Source: Acanthosepion esculentum (lineage: Eukaryota > Mollusca > Cephalopoda > Sepiida > Sepiidae). From it: DNA of 64,000 nt. The notes beneath the pieces are model-generated. The model did no database searches and had not been told where the DNA came from. It saw only the letters and a list, made by a program, of their open reading frames with translations. The stretch is taken from contig OZ038496.1 of NCBI GenBank assembly GCA_964036315.1, forward strand, positions 19,014,685 through 19,078,684, read 5' to 3'. The position numbers and the translations under genes were made by a program. Positions 1 to 10,240 of the stretch are shown here, one piece after another. Position 1 is the first letter of the stretch; every line of letters begins with the position of its first letter.

Positions 1-218
1 TAGTATTACTACTAATTAAATTTAAAATTGAAATGAACACTGCCCGATGACTATGAAATAGAATTTAACATCATGTGGCAAAAATATTTTTACTCTTTTA
101 ATGCTGGAACAAATTTTATTTATCATGGCTTTTTTTTTTGTTTTAATGTAAATAACCTCCAAGATTTGTAATTGTTTTTTTTTATAGTTGATGTATTGTC
201 AACCAAAATCTGACATAC

Positions 219-219
<1 letters not shown>

Positions 220-258
<39 letters not shown>
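220..258. repeat. (TA)n microsatellite
   Basis: Uninterrupted TA dinucleotide run. Confidence 0.95.
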
Positions 259-260
<2 letters not shown>

Positions 261-261
261 C

Positions 262-384
262 TCAAGATTATGTTCACTGCTGGGTGTTGACTTCAATGTC
301 TACTTTTTCATATGCTTTATCCTTCATATTGAGAACTTTAACCCATAAATATAGCATACCTTAAAGCTATATTTTTACTGTTTG
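262..384 (+). repeat. dispersed repeat copy, related to 19140-19250
   Basis: The stretch with GTGTTGACTTC, then ATTGAGAACTTTAACCC and ATAAATATAGCA is repeated in the same order at about 19150-19250, where it continues out of a palindrome (19032-19182). Both copies end in TA/CA microsatellites, as retroposon tails often do. The family is not identified. Confidence 0.55.
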
Positions 385-423
<39 letters not shown>

Positions 424-437
424 GCATGCACACACAC
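385..437. repeat. (TA)n(CA)n compound microsatellite
   Basis: TA run followed directly by a CA run with one CGCATG interruption. Confidence 0.9.
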
Positions 438-595
438 TTTAAATATCAGGAGGTAAGTTGAATTTGCTTTATTGATTTTTAAAATTAAAAGTTCTAAATT
501 TTGTTTTCACATTTATTTTTTCACACATGTATTGAGCACTTTTTAATACTACTGTTTCCTGGTCTGATTCAACTCTGCCAGTTATCCTTTTATGT

Positions 596-598
<3 letters not shown>

Positions 599-663
<65 letters not shown>
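599..663. repeat. (AT)n microsatellite
   Basis: About 32 AT units. The Tyr/Ile-rich open frames across it on both strands are artefacts. Confidence 0.95.
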
Positions 664-666
<3 letters not shown>

Positions 667-727
667 TTAGTTGTTTTGATGTGTGTTTGTAACGCTGAAT
701 TTTTACGCCCTTGCAATCATCAGACAA

Positions 728-730
<3 letters not shown>

Positions 731-769
<39 letters not shown>
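731..769. repeat. (TA)n microsatellite
   Basis: Pure TA run. Confidence 0.95.
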
Positions 770-774
<5 letters not shown>

Positions 775-1117
775 TTTTTTTTAAATATGATTCCTTCACT
801 ACATAAGAGTTCTCATGTTTCAAAAGCGAGAGCCCTAATATAATTTTTAAAATTAAGTTGAATTAAGGTGTCTGGCCACGCTTCCTCGTCAAGCGAGAAT
901 TAGGAAATAAGCTATCTTGTGGTTTGCGCGTGTTGATAAGTATAGTCTCTTGCAACATTAGTTACTATGGAAACGGTTAGGGTCGGCTATATTGGTTAGG
1001 TGGTCTAAGAGTTAAGAATTAATTTTTATCTGCAGACCAGTCCACTTCGAAAAGTTTATGTCAGGTTATATTGGGATGCCTATTTCAAGTCTGATAGTAG
1101 CGGTCGACGTCTAGTAG

Positions 1118-1118
<1 letters not shown>
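770..1118. other. no recognisable feature
   Basis: About 350 bp with more CpG than its surroundings (around 880-1110). I see no coding frame, tRNA arm or repeat partner in it. Confidence 0.4.

Positions 1119-1158
<40 letters not shown>
1119..1158. repeat. (TA)n microsatellite
   Basis: Pure TA run. Confidence 0.95.
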
Positions 1159-1159
<1 letters not shown>

Positions 1160-1411
1160 CCCAAATTTCCTCTTTACAAGTTTTCTCAATTAAACTCTGA
1201 AATATGAAATGCATTATAAACAATGTACCGTTGGAAAGAAGAGATGATAAAAGTAATTTTTGACACATTTTCCTACCATTCAACCATAGTTCTACCCTGG
1301 TTAGTTAAATCATAATTCACAGTGGTGAAATGTGTAATTACTTTGCAAACAGTCGAATACAACTGGAATTGGCTCACTTTTCACTCTTGTTTGTCTCTAC
1401 ACCTCCATTTT

Positions 1412-1502
1412 TATGTGTGTGTATGTATGTGTATACATGTGCATATTTGTGTCTATGCATAGGTGAATGTGCATGTGTGTGTGTGAATGCATGCATGTGT
1501 AC
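1412..1502. repeat. degenerate (TG)n/(TATG)n tract
   Basis: Alternating TG, TATG and CATG units. The 1374-1580 minus-strand frame rich in His/Thr is a product of this tract. Confidence 0.75.
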
Positions 1503-1935
1503 ATAAATATCATTAGTTATAAAATATTGGTTAAAATATTGGTTATTCATCCAACTTAATGTGTATACGTGTGTTAACACATGGGTTTTTGCGTTAATAT
1601 CATTATATCATGTTAGTTATTTATCCCATTTAAACAAAGATTTTATCAGAAAACTAATTGAGCTTGGATAAGTAAAAGAATTAATTTTAAGTGATTTTGT
1701 TTGTCAGTTGAACATTACAAGATTATCAAAGAAAAAACAAATCAGACTTGACTTTGGTGTTTGTCAGTGAGAATTTGTAATAAATTATAGAAACTGTAAT
1801 ACCAACATGCCACCTACATGCAGACTAAAATGATTAAATTTTTTGATTTGGTTTAATCTTTCTGAGCTGATTTGTGGAATTAGTGTCAGGAGGATAATAA
1901 AATTTGAATGTCAGATTTCTTCCCCCAACACCCAG
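1503..1935. other. no recognisable feature
   Basis: AT-rich single-copy-looking DNA. No gene or repeat signal seen. Confidence 0.4.
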
Positions 1936-1949
1936 GCAGTGGGGTTAGC

Positions 1950-3230
1950 GGGTAGAAAAAAATGAGTGTACCATCAAAAGATGGAGAGGGCAAAACCAAC
2001 AAATTTCAGAAAAGACAAGAAGACAGACAGAAAAGAAAGCATAAAAGAAAGAAAGGAAAGAATTATGAAAGAAAAAAGATAATTTACATTGGAATAAAAA
2101 TGGGAAAAACCGAAATAAAATTATGAATAATGAAGAAAGAAATTTAGAAAAAGAGCAAGAAATAAAAAATATACTATAAAAAAGAAGTAAGTCATGTTTA
2201 GAAATACATGTGTAAGATGACCGCAGCCACATCATCAGGGATGTTGCCCTGGGATCCTTAGGAGTTTCAGGTTTATCTAACATCAGACTCTTTCACTCTG
2301 GTGAACTTGCTGGTAATAGAATGCTATAGAAGTAAGTAAAAATGAAGACAGAAGAAAAAGACAGAAAATAAGACAAGTAAAGGAAAAAAAAATCTTGAAA
2401 ATAAAAAAGTTGGAATGGATAGAAAGTACAGAGGAACCTCAGTTCTCTAACATGTCAAACAAATCAGATTTTGGACAGAAAATTTGAGGTGAAAATGTCT
2501 CGGTTAGCAAACAAAATTTAAGTTCTTGAACCGAGTTAACACGAACTGCATAATTTCTGAGTCCACTGCCATACATTCACATGTTGTGGCATGCTTTATT
2601 TTCAAATTTTGTTGTACTGTGACTTTTTTCTCTACACTGATTCCTATTGGAAAAATACTTTTGGTTTACGAACATTTTGGGTTATGAACAGCCTTCAGGA
2701 ATAAATTAATTTTGTGAACCGAGGTTCCACGGTACAAGAAAAGAAAGATAGAAAGAGGAAGAAAGACACACTGAGAAGTAGAAAAACAAAAATAAAATAT
2801 TGAAAAAAAGAAAAGAGATAAAAATGTAGAAGAAAAAAGAAAGATTTAAAAAAGGGAATGAAATCTGAAAAAATATAAAAAAAGAAAAGTAGTTGAAAAA
2901 GAAAAAAAGAAAGGTTAAGAAGTGTAAAAGGAGAAAATATTGAAAGAAAAAAAAGCTCAAAATAATAAGAAAAAAAAGAGGGAATAATTGAAGATAAGCG
3001 GAATTAAATCTGAAAAAAAAAAACGGACAAAAGAGAAGTAACTAAAAAGATAAAAAATGAAAAATGGGTTAGTAGTAAAAAAGAAAATATTTAAAAAAGA
3101 AAGAAAACTATCAAAGCAAAAATAAAAAGAAGGAAGAATTGAAGAAAAAAGGGAATGAAATATCTGAAAAACTAATTACACAACTGAATAGAGGACATAT
3201 TGGTAAAAAGAGAAAATAAAATATTTCTCT
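1950..3230. repeat. long purine-rich (GAAA/GAAAA)n-like tract, interrupted by a MITE
   Basis: The + strand is almost entirely A and G for several hundred bases on each side of the element at 2429-2732. Units such as GAAAGAAA, AAAAAGAAA and GGAAGAAAG drift without a fixed period. Minus-strand frames made of Phe/Leu/Ser (1945-2283 and 2706-2960) are compositional artefacts. It mirrors the pyrimidine tract at 37270-37905. Confidence 0.8.
2429..2732. mobile_element. pogo/Tigger-type MITE, 304 bp, TA target duplication
   Basis: The left end reads CAGAGGAACCTCAGTTC and the right end, reversed, CCGTGGAACCTCGGTTC, which are degenerate terminal inverted repeats. They lie directly between TA dinucleotides at 2427-2428 and 2733-2734. 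CAG ends with a GGAACCTCGGTTC core and a TA duplication are typical of pogo-like Tc1/mariner elements. There is no transposase frame inside, so it is non-autonomous. It sits in the middle of a purine tract that resumes on both sides. Confidence 0.75.
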
Positions 3231-3884
3231 AAAAAATGTACGAGAATAATAATAATGTAAAAATAATGGAAATCTAAGTAAATGTCTAAAAGAAAAGCAT
3301 CTCTGATAAATGAAAGGTGAGAAGATTCCCTTACCCTCCCATTAAAATTCTTTGATATTTTCAGGTCTTCACACAGTTTCTAAGACTAGCTTCCTTCTTT
3401 GTAACTGTCCAATTTATATTGTGACAACAATCAACAGCAACTTTGTCAAAGCAATTGTTCAAATTGTACATTCAAAGAATAATTCAAATGTCGCCATCAA
3501 TTCTTGTGCAGCCTCTTCTTGGTAAAACATACAGACTTTATTACTTGTTAACAAGTTTTTCTTCAATTAATTTTCTTTTTACAGCAGCTGCATATGGATT
3601 GCTTCTTATTGTATAATTATTAATTAAGCAGTATAGCTCAGAAACAAAGAGGGTAGCTTCTAATAAGATTTGTCGTATTACTTGTTTTGCACCTAATAGT
3701 AGTAGATATAATAGTCTTAAGTTGCTTGAATTTCTTAGAAGCTTTTTCCTCATTAATTTTTCTATCTTTCATCTTTTGTAGCTTTTTGTTTCTATTAAGT
3801 GTAAATAATCAGATCTTGTCTGAAATAATTCTGAAATTATTTATTGTCACAATAGAAAAATGTGATACACCATTTTATTCTAGA
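3231..3884. other. no recognised gene or repeat
   Basis: AT-rich. A 70-codon minus-strand frame at 3541-3753 contains SNPYAAAVKRKLIEE, which looks protein-like, but there is no supporting splice site, homolog or second copy that I can see. Confidence 0.35.
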
Positions 3885-4075
3885 ATTAGCTAGATACGGC
3901 CACCACCTCTATTCTAACAGTTTATTTTCCTGCCTTTCTCACCTGTGAAACTTCCCTCTGATCTCTTCCCTGTCACCTACAATCTTTAAAATTTAAATGC
4001 AAGATTAATCACCGTCTTCTGTTTTCCTTAACTCTGTTCCTTTATTGTCTTTTCATCATTCCTCTCCACTAGTTA
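3885..4075 (+). mobile_element. LINE-A 3'-end fragment
   Basis: It shows the conserved order seen in all LINE-A copies of the window: GCTAGAT, TATTCTAACAGTTT, TTCTCACCTGTG, AAATTTAAATGCAA and TTCATTATTGTC-like sequence. It corresponds to the last codons and 3' UTR of the element. Strongly diverged and truncated at both ends. Confidence 0.65.
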
Positions 4076-4079
4076 AAGA

Positions 4080-4400
4080 TGCCTCTCAGAAACTAAGCAA
4101 AGTATGAAGAAATACAAAAAAATTTATTAGAAACAAAGAAAAGGCAGCTGAATTACAAGTTAATATTTCTCCTAAAAAATGGCAGTTAATGCTAGATGTT
4201 TTCCTCATAGATGAAGATGAGATTTGAAACAATAGATACAGTTCTATAGAAGCATGCTAAAACAGAACATCTAAGCAACAGGGAAGTTTTAAGAAAAATG
4301 AAAATGAAAAGTACATTTGTATCTAGAAAAAGACAGTTGACATTTCTGATATATATGATGAGGAAAGAGGGCTTGGAAAAGTTGATACTCACAGATATAC
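4080..4400 (+). mobile_element. LINE-B fragment (RT C-terminal region)
   Basis: The segment parallels 5320-5650 and 51280-51480. It contains GAAACTAAGCAAAGTATGAAG, then GATGAAGATGAGATTTGAAAC, then AAAGACAGTTGACATTTCTG and GAGGGCTTGGAAAAGTTGA. These encode the KLSKV, KRLEA and RQLKFL..GLENL blocks of LINE-B, now out of frame. Pseudogenic. Confidence 0.7.
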
Positions 4401-4499
4401 TAATAACTTTACTAATAAATAAATAGTGTTTGATATTTTTTCTTGTAAATACTCAAGAACAAAAAAAAATGTATAAATTCACTTAGGTAATTCTAATCA

Positions 4500-4640
4500 T
4501 TGCTTTTTAAAACAATAAACATTGCTGAGGAGTGAAGGTAGTTAAAATGATAGTGGTGTCAAGGGAGAAAAATGTAATTTTGACTCACTATTTTTTTTTT
4601 GCAGACATGAAAGTGCAAATTTTCTGTAAAATCTTTGTTT
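4500..4640 (+). repeat. repeat E copy ending in a splice-acceptor-like site
   Basis: It contains AACATTGCTGAGGAGTGAAG, AGTTAAAATGATAGTGGTGTC and a T-rich run ending TTTTTTGCAG before ACATGAAAGTGCAA. The same order occurs reversed at 39120-39235 and 56980-57100, and partly at 38835-38905. The element family is not identified. Confidence 0.7.
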
Positions 4641-5234
4641 TGTATATGGTTTCACATCATTAAGTGTAGGGTGCTGCATAGCCCCTTGGTGGAGGTGGTC
4701 TTGGGCGACAGTGTTGATTCAATAATAAACTTGCATTCTTCTTTTCTGATCACTAGTTGTTTTGATTAGAGATAAAAGAATTTCAACAATTTTATTAAAC
4801 ATGTTGACGTGTACATTTCTAACTATCCAGTGGGGTTGCTCTCCCCCTCCACTGGTGAGCAGTTTCCAGGAGTGAAAGGAACACGTCTACATTTTTCAAT
4901 GGTTAAGACTCAATTCCCTGAAAAAGCTTGCTCTATCTATCATTCCCATGCTAGTTCAGCCACTCAAAATCAATATCCTTTATTTTGTCTTGTATCTGAC
5001 CCCTAAAGTGAAACTGAGGAAATCAGATGAGAAATATGCTTCTCTAAAAAATAATAGTCTTCTAAACTATTCTTTAAGATAGAGGTCAGTTGGAAATTTT
5101 AGTTTAAATTTTGCTTCTTTGCCCTGTAGATCAATATATAAGAAACCTAGCAGTGCTGTTAGCATACATTAGAATAAACGATCAACAGTGGAAAAGGAAT
5201 TGCCCAACATGCAATTTACACATTGGCAATACTA
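4641..5234. other. no recognised gene or repeat
   Basis: A 65-codon + frame at 4809-5006 has no recognisable motif or splice context. Nothing else seen. Confidence 0.35.
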
Positions 5235-5850
5235 AAATCAAGCAAAATTTAGAAAAATTAGGAAGTGTTTTAACAGAGGATGAAAACTGTGGCACCAAAA
5301 TTGGGATGGGGAATAATGCCTTCCAGAAGCTAAGCAAAGTATGAAGAACCAGGAAAATTTTATTACAAATAAAGAAAAATATACTGAACCGTTATCCTAT
5401 AGGGTAGTGAATGCTGGACTATCTCCTCACAGATGAAGAAGAGACTTGAAGCAACAGAAATGTGATTCTACAGAAAGAATCTGAGAATACCATGGACTGA
5501 ACATGTGAGCAACAACAAAGATTTAGAGAAAATAAAAATAAAAAGGACACTTATACTTAGCATCAGAAAGAGATAGTTCGAATTACTGCAGTACATAATG
5601 AGGAGAGAAGGGTTAGAAAATCTGACACACACAGGACAGATTGAAGGCAAGAGGAAGAGAGGAAAGCAGTGCATAGCCTACCTAAGGAGCTTGTGTAAAT
5701 GGATGGCAGAACAGGGTTTAGGAAGGTTCTAGGGCACATAATGAGGAAGGAGGACTTAGAAAATTTGACACTCACAGGACAGATTGAAGACTAGAGGAAG
5801 AGAGGAAAGCAGTCAATAACCTACCTAACAAGCTTGTGAAATTGATTGCC
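5235..5850 (+). mobile_element. LINE-B reverse-transcriptase remnant with duplicated tail
   Basis: The 5' part reads LGSVLTEDENC, then IGMGNNAFQKLSKV, the thumb region found after the RT palm in endonuclease/RT-type LINEs. Further on come KKRLEAT and the KRKRGK tail blocks in shifting frames. The tail is duplicated: CATAATGAGG recurs at 5594 and 5736, a 142-bp step, each followed by GAAAATTTGACAC-like and GAGGAAGAGAGGAAAGCAGT sequence. No intact frame remains. Confidence 0.8.
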
Positions 5851-5871
5851 AGAAAAGAGATTAAGAGGTTA

Positions 5872-5965
5872 TTTTTTTAATCAATTCACCCCAAGCAAGG
5901 TGATAATGCCACTAAGATGCAAAGGGTTACCAGGAGTGAAAGAAAATGAAAAGATTTTTTTAGAA
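5872..5965 (-). mobile_element. LINE-A 3' tail, minus orientation
   Basis: TTTTTTTAATCA followed by CACCCCAAGCAAGG and GCCACTAAGATGCAAAGGG is the reverse complement of the LINE-A 3' terminus with its short A tail. Confidence 0.8.
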
Positions 5966-6569
5966 AGATCAGAAAAACCAAATCCTAAACAAGAAACAAG
6001 AGATAAACCTTTACTCTTGTTCAAATGACTGGGAAATAGTGTGAACCAGATGATAGGCAAACCTATCTATGCTTACTGTGAAACAATAAATAAAACTAAA
6101 AAGTAAATAAAATTTCAGTGTTCAGGTGGAGACGTTAGAAGTATAGGTTTGAATTAGACTTTAGAAGGAACAGGAAACTCAATCCTAAACAGGAAACACG
6201 GGATAAACCTGGCACAGGAGTTAACTTTTGTGCCAGAAGTTGAGTAACCGTTTCTACTCATTTTAGATGAGAAAAGGCACCCAGTCCTGGGGATTCCAGC
6301 GCCGTAGAAATACCTTCCTCATTGCAGTAAGAGAGGGAGGGTCAGTGTAATTATTGATGCCAACCTGACTGTGGTCACAAGATCTGGGCAGAAAATTTTT
6401 GTCCTTGGCCCATATGCAAACGCATGTGTATGGCGCTCTCCATGTTAAAACAACCTTGTGTCATATCCTTCCTTAATGGGGGGGAGGTCAGGTAAATATA
6501 CCTGTTCAAAAGACCAGGGAGGTGTGTGAACTAGATGATAGGCAAAACTATCCATGTTAAAGCAAAAAG

Positions 6570-6845
6570 AAAATACATACAAGAAAAGTGGAAGTTGTAT
6601 TACACAATAAACACTGAGGAAAAAGTGCTTGGAAAATTTAACACCCATGAGACATAGTAAGGGCAAGAGGAACAATGGAAAGCAGAACATAACCTACCAA
6701 ACAAACTTGAGTAAATGGATGACAGAACAGGGTTTAGGAGAAATAGATAAATGATAAAATTTACTAATAGCTACAAAGGACAGGAAATTGTGGAGCGCCA
6801 TGATAGCTCTGGTCCTGAAGGGATACAGCGTATTGAAGAAGAATT
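6570..6845 (+). mobile_element. LINE-B 3'-end fragment
   Basis: It parallels the tail of 5235-5850: GTGCTTGGAAAATTTAACAC, AAGAGGAACAATGGAAAGCAG, TAAATGGATGACAGAACAGGG and GGAAATTGTGGAGCGCCATGA. It ends in (ATT)n and a T run. No open frame. Confidence 0.7.
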
Positions 6846-6879
6846 ATTATTATTATTATTTTTTTTTTTTTTTTTTTAA

Positions 6880-7985
6880 ATTTTGTCCCTCACTACCTAC
6901 TCCATGAATAAGGCATTGTGCAGGTTAACTTTTACATCCATTTGATTAAAATGTTATTTCAGTATAATGGGATTGAAGGAATCAAATTCAATCAGATTTT
7001 GTTATCTATTAAAATTGGTTGAAACTGATTACATATGTACACACTTCAGTTATTCGCTGTACAGGAAGTAAAGAAAAAAAATCTTTTTAAAGAAGTCATT
7101 TTGTTAAGGACGTAATTTCAGTAGCACTCCAATTCTTGGGTATAGCGGTTTCATGATTTATGTCACAATTATGCTCAAAACTTAGTCTTTTAATGGCACC
7201 TCAAGAGTACCACAGATGTTTAACAGATCTTATTAAGAAATTCGTTTAATGCTTTTTGTTTTTAAATATATTTTGCAACAATGAAAAAGAAATAAAATAC
7301 ATTTGCAAAATGGCTGTTTGCTGGTGTGTTAACTCACTGGTATTTGTTTTAGCTTTATAAATTTGAATTCATTTTCTTTTAATAATTAGAGTCACCAATA
7401 AAATGAATCAATAAGAATTAAGATTCTAAACAAAATAATCTCTACTTCCATTTATTTACATGAATACCTATTCAGGGGCAAGAAAAGTAAATCCTAATTT
7501 TAGTCTTAAAACTCTGAGCCAGATGCTAAATTTTCTCTTGAGTGTGGCTGTTCAGATGATGCCATCAAATTTGTAGTGAACACTAGCTGTAGAGAATTCT
7601 TCAGAAATTGCATAAATATCTGTTGTTTTTTATGTGTCATTGATTTCCCTAACATTGTTCTCAGATATAAAAATGTATCTTTTTCCCTAGATATTTAGAA
7701 TGGATATTTTTATTAATTCGTCAGATTTATCAGTTTTTAAACGTTGTCTTTAGCAGATACTCATATTTCAGTAGTTGCACCATTTATGAAACAGTTTATT
7801 TATTTATTTTCACCTACTGACCTGAAGATTCCAAAAAAAAGGGAACAAATCTTTCTTTAATAAAATTTCTTGAATATCCAGACTGGTAGGGGAAAATAAA
7901 TAAATATACTGTTTAATAAATAAATTGTACACCTACCCAAATATAAGAATCCACTAAAAATAATGTTTAAAGTGATACATATATA
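6880..7985. other. AT-rich DNA without recognised features
   Basis: More than 1 kb with no motif, coding frame or repeat partner that I could recognise. Confidence 0.4.
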
Positions 7986-7991
7986 CATATA

Positions 7992-8141
7992 CAGTGTAAC
8001 CCGGATATAAGAGAGTTGTCGGGACCGGAGAAGAAGTCTCTTATATCCGGGTTTGGTCTATTTTGTTGAGGTAAGTATGGCTCTAATTTGGGACCAGAGA
8101 AAATCTCTCTTATATCCGGGTCTCTTATATCCGGGTTACAC

Positions 8142-8143
<2 letters not shown>
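7992..8143. mobile_element. short TIR element with repeated terminal motif, 152 bp
   Basis: The left end CAGTGTAACCCGGATATAAG is mirrored at the right end, which reads CCGGATATAAGAGA in reverse and finishes GGGTTACACTG. The motif TCTCTTATATCCGGG also appears at about 8036, 8107 and 8121. The left flank is TA (7990-7991) and the right flank is TG. CAG termini and size fit a pogo-like MITE. No coding capacity. Confidence 0.7.

Positions 8144-8182
<39 letters not shown>
8144..8182. repeat. (TG)n(TA)n microsatellite
   Basis: Short TG run then TA run, directly adjoining the TIR element. Confidence 0.9.
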
Positions 8183-8186
<4 letters not shown>

Positions 8187-8461
8187 GCAGGAGTATGCTG
8201 GTTGTGTTTAAGTTGGAAAACACGTGTCTCTTGGTGTATTTATCCCACAAAATAATTACAGACACTGAATATGAGTCTGGGTAATAAAATATAATATAAC
8301 AACAAAATTATATATATAAATAAATAATTTAAAGACATTTTTATGTTTAACATTCTTTTTTATAGATACAAGTATTTAAGTAAATGCTCTGTTTTATAAT
8401 AAACAGTATTAAATAACATTTACCAGTCTGAATGTCCAAGAAATTTTCCTAGAAAATATTC

Positions 8462-8548
8462 GTCCTCCGACAGGATTTGAACCTGTATCCTATACGAAAC
8501 CATCATATAGCCTGACGTGCCTTTTAACCGATTCGTCCACAGAGTATC
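8462..8548 (-). ncRNA. tRNA-like segment (left arm of the inverted repeat)
   Basis: On the minus strand it has a perfect T arm (ACAGG-TTCAAAT-CCTGT), a box B-like GGTTCAAATCC, and a D-arm-like GGTTAAAAGGCAC. An anticodon-like stem CGTCA/TGATG encloses a 7-nt loop without the usual U33. The layout with an extended variable region resembles Ser/Leu tRNA. It is embedded in a repeat, so I read it as the tRNA-derived part of a SINE and not as a tRNA gene. Confidence 0.6.
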
Positions 8549-8810
8549 GTTTGGTTGGCAAGGTCAAATTTACTGCTTATAAACTTCGATCTTCCATGAA
8601 TCTTTCACGTACATTCATGTCTGCTCATGGCGTATCAAATGTAAACAAATGACGTCACACATTATGAAATGGACAAAGTCCAACAATTATTTAAAGACAT
8701 CTTTAACATTTGTTTACATTTGATACACCATGAGCAGACATGAATGTACGTGAAAGATTCATGGAAGATAGAAGTTTATAAGCAGTAAATTTGACCTTGC
8801 CAACCAAACG

Positions 8811-8897
8811 ATCCTCTGTGGATGAATTGTTTAAAAGGCACGTCAGGCTATATGATGGTTCTGTATAGGATACAGGTTCGAATGCTGTCGGAGGACG
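8811..8897 (+). ncRNA. tRNA-like segment (right arm of the inverted repeat)
   Basis: TCCTC at 8812-8816 can pair with GAGGA at 8891-8895 as an acceptor stem. The box B-like sequence is GGTTCGAATGC. The T stem has one mismatch, so this copy is slightly more decayed in the T arm than the left one but better in the acceptor stem. SINE head, not a functional tRNA. Confidence 0.6.
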
Positions 8898-9059
8898 AAT
8901 ATTTTCTATGAAAATTTCTCAGACATTCAGGCCGGTAAATGTTATTTAATACTGTTTATTATAAAACAGAGCATTTACTTAAATACTTGTATCTATAAAA
9001 AAGAATGTTAAACATAAAAATGTCTTTAAATAATTGTCGGACATTGTCCATTTTATAAT

Positions 9060-9612
9060 GTATACATAAATATGTATTAACAAAACAAAAACAAAACAAA
9101 AGTATACATAGACAATAGAATGTTGTTGCATGTTACAAAACAATGAATATGAAAGAAGAAAACATTTAAACTAGTGAAGGTGTTTGCGTAGAAGTATGTG
9201 TAACAAGTGTGTGTGATAGACATGTGTATATATGCATGGGTGTGACAGATTTCAAAGTCAACAAAGGACCAAGGGGAGTGAATGCACCTCAGCAGCAGTG
9301 TTCTTAACTACGTGCAACCTACATCTTACTATTCCTGGGTGAAATAGGAAAAAGAGGATGACAGAGAATGTCGCTTCCTATTTATAGCTTTAGGGAGCGC
9401 CATCTTACAATGGTTTTTTTTTAGGAAAGTAAGTGAGGTAGCTTCACAGTATACACAAAATAATATAATAATAAGTTTTTTAGCTACACATTTATAGTCT
9501 GTTTCATGTACAGGAATTTTCAAAATGAGTATTTGTTTCTCTTTTGAATTTTATGAGTATTAAAAAGGTCTTTTAAAAATATTTAAAATTCAGTCCTTTT
9601 AATTTGTATATT
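9060..9612. other. no recognised feature
   Basis: AT-rich. A minus-strand 64-codon frame at 9329-9523 has no motif or splice context. Confidence 0.4.
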
Positions 9613-9925
9613 CCTTTTCTTATACACTATTTACATTGTTTGGACTATTGTTCTCATCTTTGTTGCCATATTTATCACAATATTTCGACCGTTGTACGAT
9701 CCGACCTTCTTCAAGTGGTTGGAATGTCAAACTGAACCCTTTATTTCGCTCACTGTAGTAGACTGTTTTAGTTCCATGTGCCATGTCTGATGGATGTCAG
9801 TTATCAGTTATCTCCTGTTAATTCCCCTCTCCAAGTTCTCCACCACCTTAAGCAGATATTGAACTCACAACTCTTTGGGTCCTGTCACTGGATCTAACCA
9901 GTGCCTTTATCCACTGTGAGGACTT
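9613..9925 (-). mobile_element. SINE-1 (tRNA-derived), minus orientation
   Basis: Reversed, it starts with a tRNA-like head (GGATAAAGGCACTGGTTAGA, then GTGAGTTCAATATC as box B). It runs through AAAGGGTTCAGTTTGACATT, CTTGAAGAAGGTCGGA and AAAGATGAGAACAATAGTCC to TGTAAATAGTGTA. Close relatives lie at 16755-17080 and 58568-58825. tRNA-derived SINEs are well known from octopus, but I cannot match this one to a named family from memory. Confidence 0.75.
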
Positions 9926-10240
9926 GAACACAATTTTATGGCTTCAACTAAATATATTTTGAGCACAATTGTATGCATTCAACTACAGATAAAATGTATT
10001 GTTGGTCATTTTACTAGGAATAGGTGTTGTTGAAGATTTATATAAAAATGTATTGCTGGCTGGTATTTTTACTATATAAATGTATTTTGTTTTTGTTTGG
10101 TAGTTTATTATTTGCCTATAGATGGGCCCTTAACAGATGCTACCACCCTGGATGAGGGTGAACCTGGTAACAACAGCAATTAAAAGATGTATCCACACTC
10201 CTCAAAACCTCCAATCTCCCAATCAGAAGTCTTGCTGACG
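9926..10240 (+). repeat. repeat G copy 1
   Basis: GAACACAATTTTATGGCTTC, AACTAAATATATTTTGA and, further on, GATGCTACCACCCTGG and CAGCAATTAA recur in the same order at 55189-55500. The second half (TGCCTATAGATGGGCCC ... CCAATC) matches, reversed, the non-satellite part of the higher-order repeat at 30020-30430. Confidence 0.75.

Larger units (their letters stand above)
8325..9035. repeat. large inverted repeat made of two SINE-5 units
   Basis: Sequence from TAATTTAAAGACATTT at 8325 to about 8653 is mirrored with few mismatches from about 8705 to 9035. Each arm carries an A block (TTTAAGTAAATGCTCTG ... CATTTACCAGTCTGAATG), a tRNA-like segment, and a B block (ATGAATGTACGTGAAAGATT). The spacer at 8655-8700 is itself an inverted copy of the right terminus at 9020-9060. 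A partly matching unit lies at 49568-50125. Confidence 0.85.

Noticed and set aside
469..843. Tyr/Ile-rich ORFs on both strands (and similar ones across the window)
   Set aside because: They are translations of (TA)n and (CA)n microsatellites and appear on both strands at once.
3541..3753. Minus-strand ORF with SNPYAAAVKRKLIEE
   Set aside because: Protein-like in part, but no supporting signals and no recognisable family; left unassigned.
8811..8897. Functional tRNA-Ser/Leu gene
   Set aside because: Degenerate anticodon loop and stems, embedded in a repeated SINE unit with an inverted twin.
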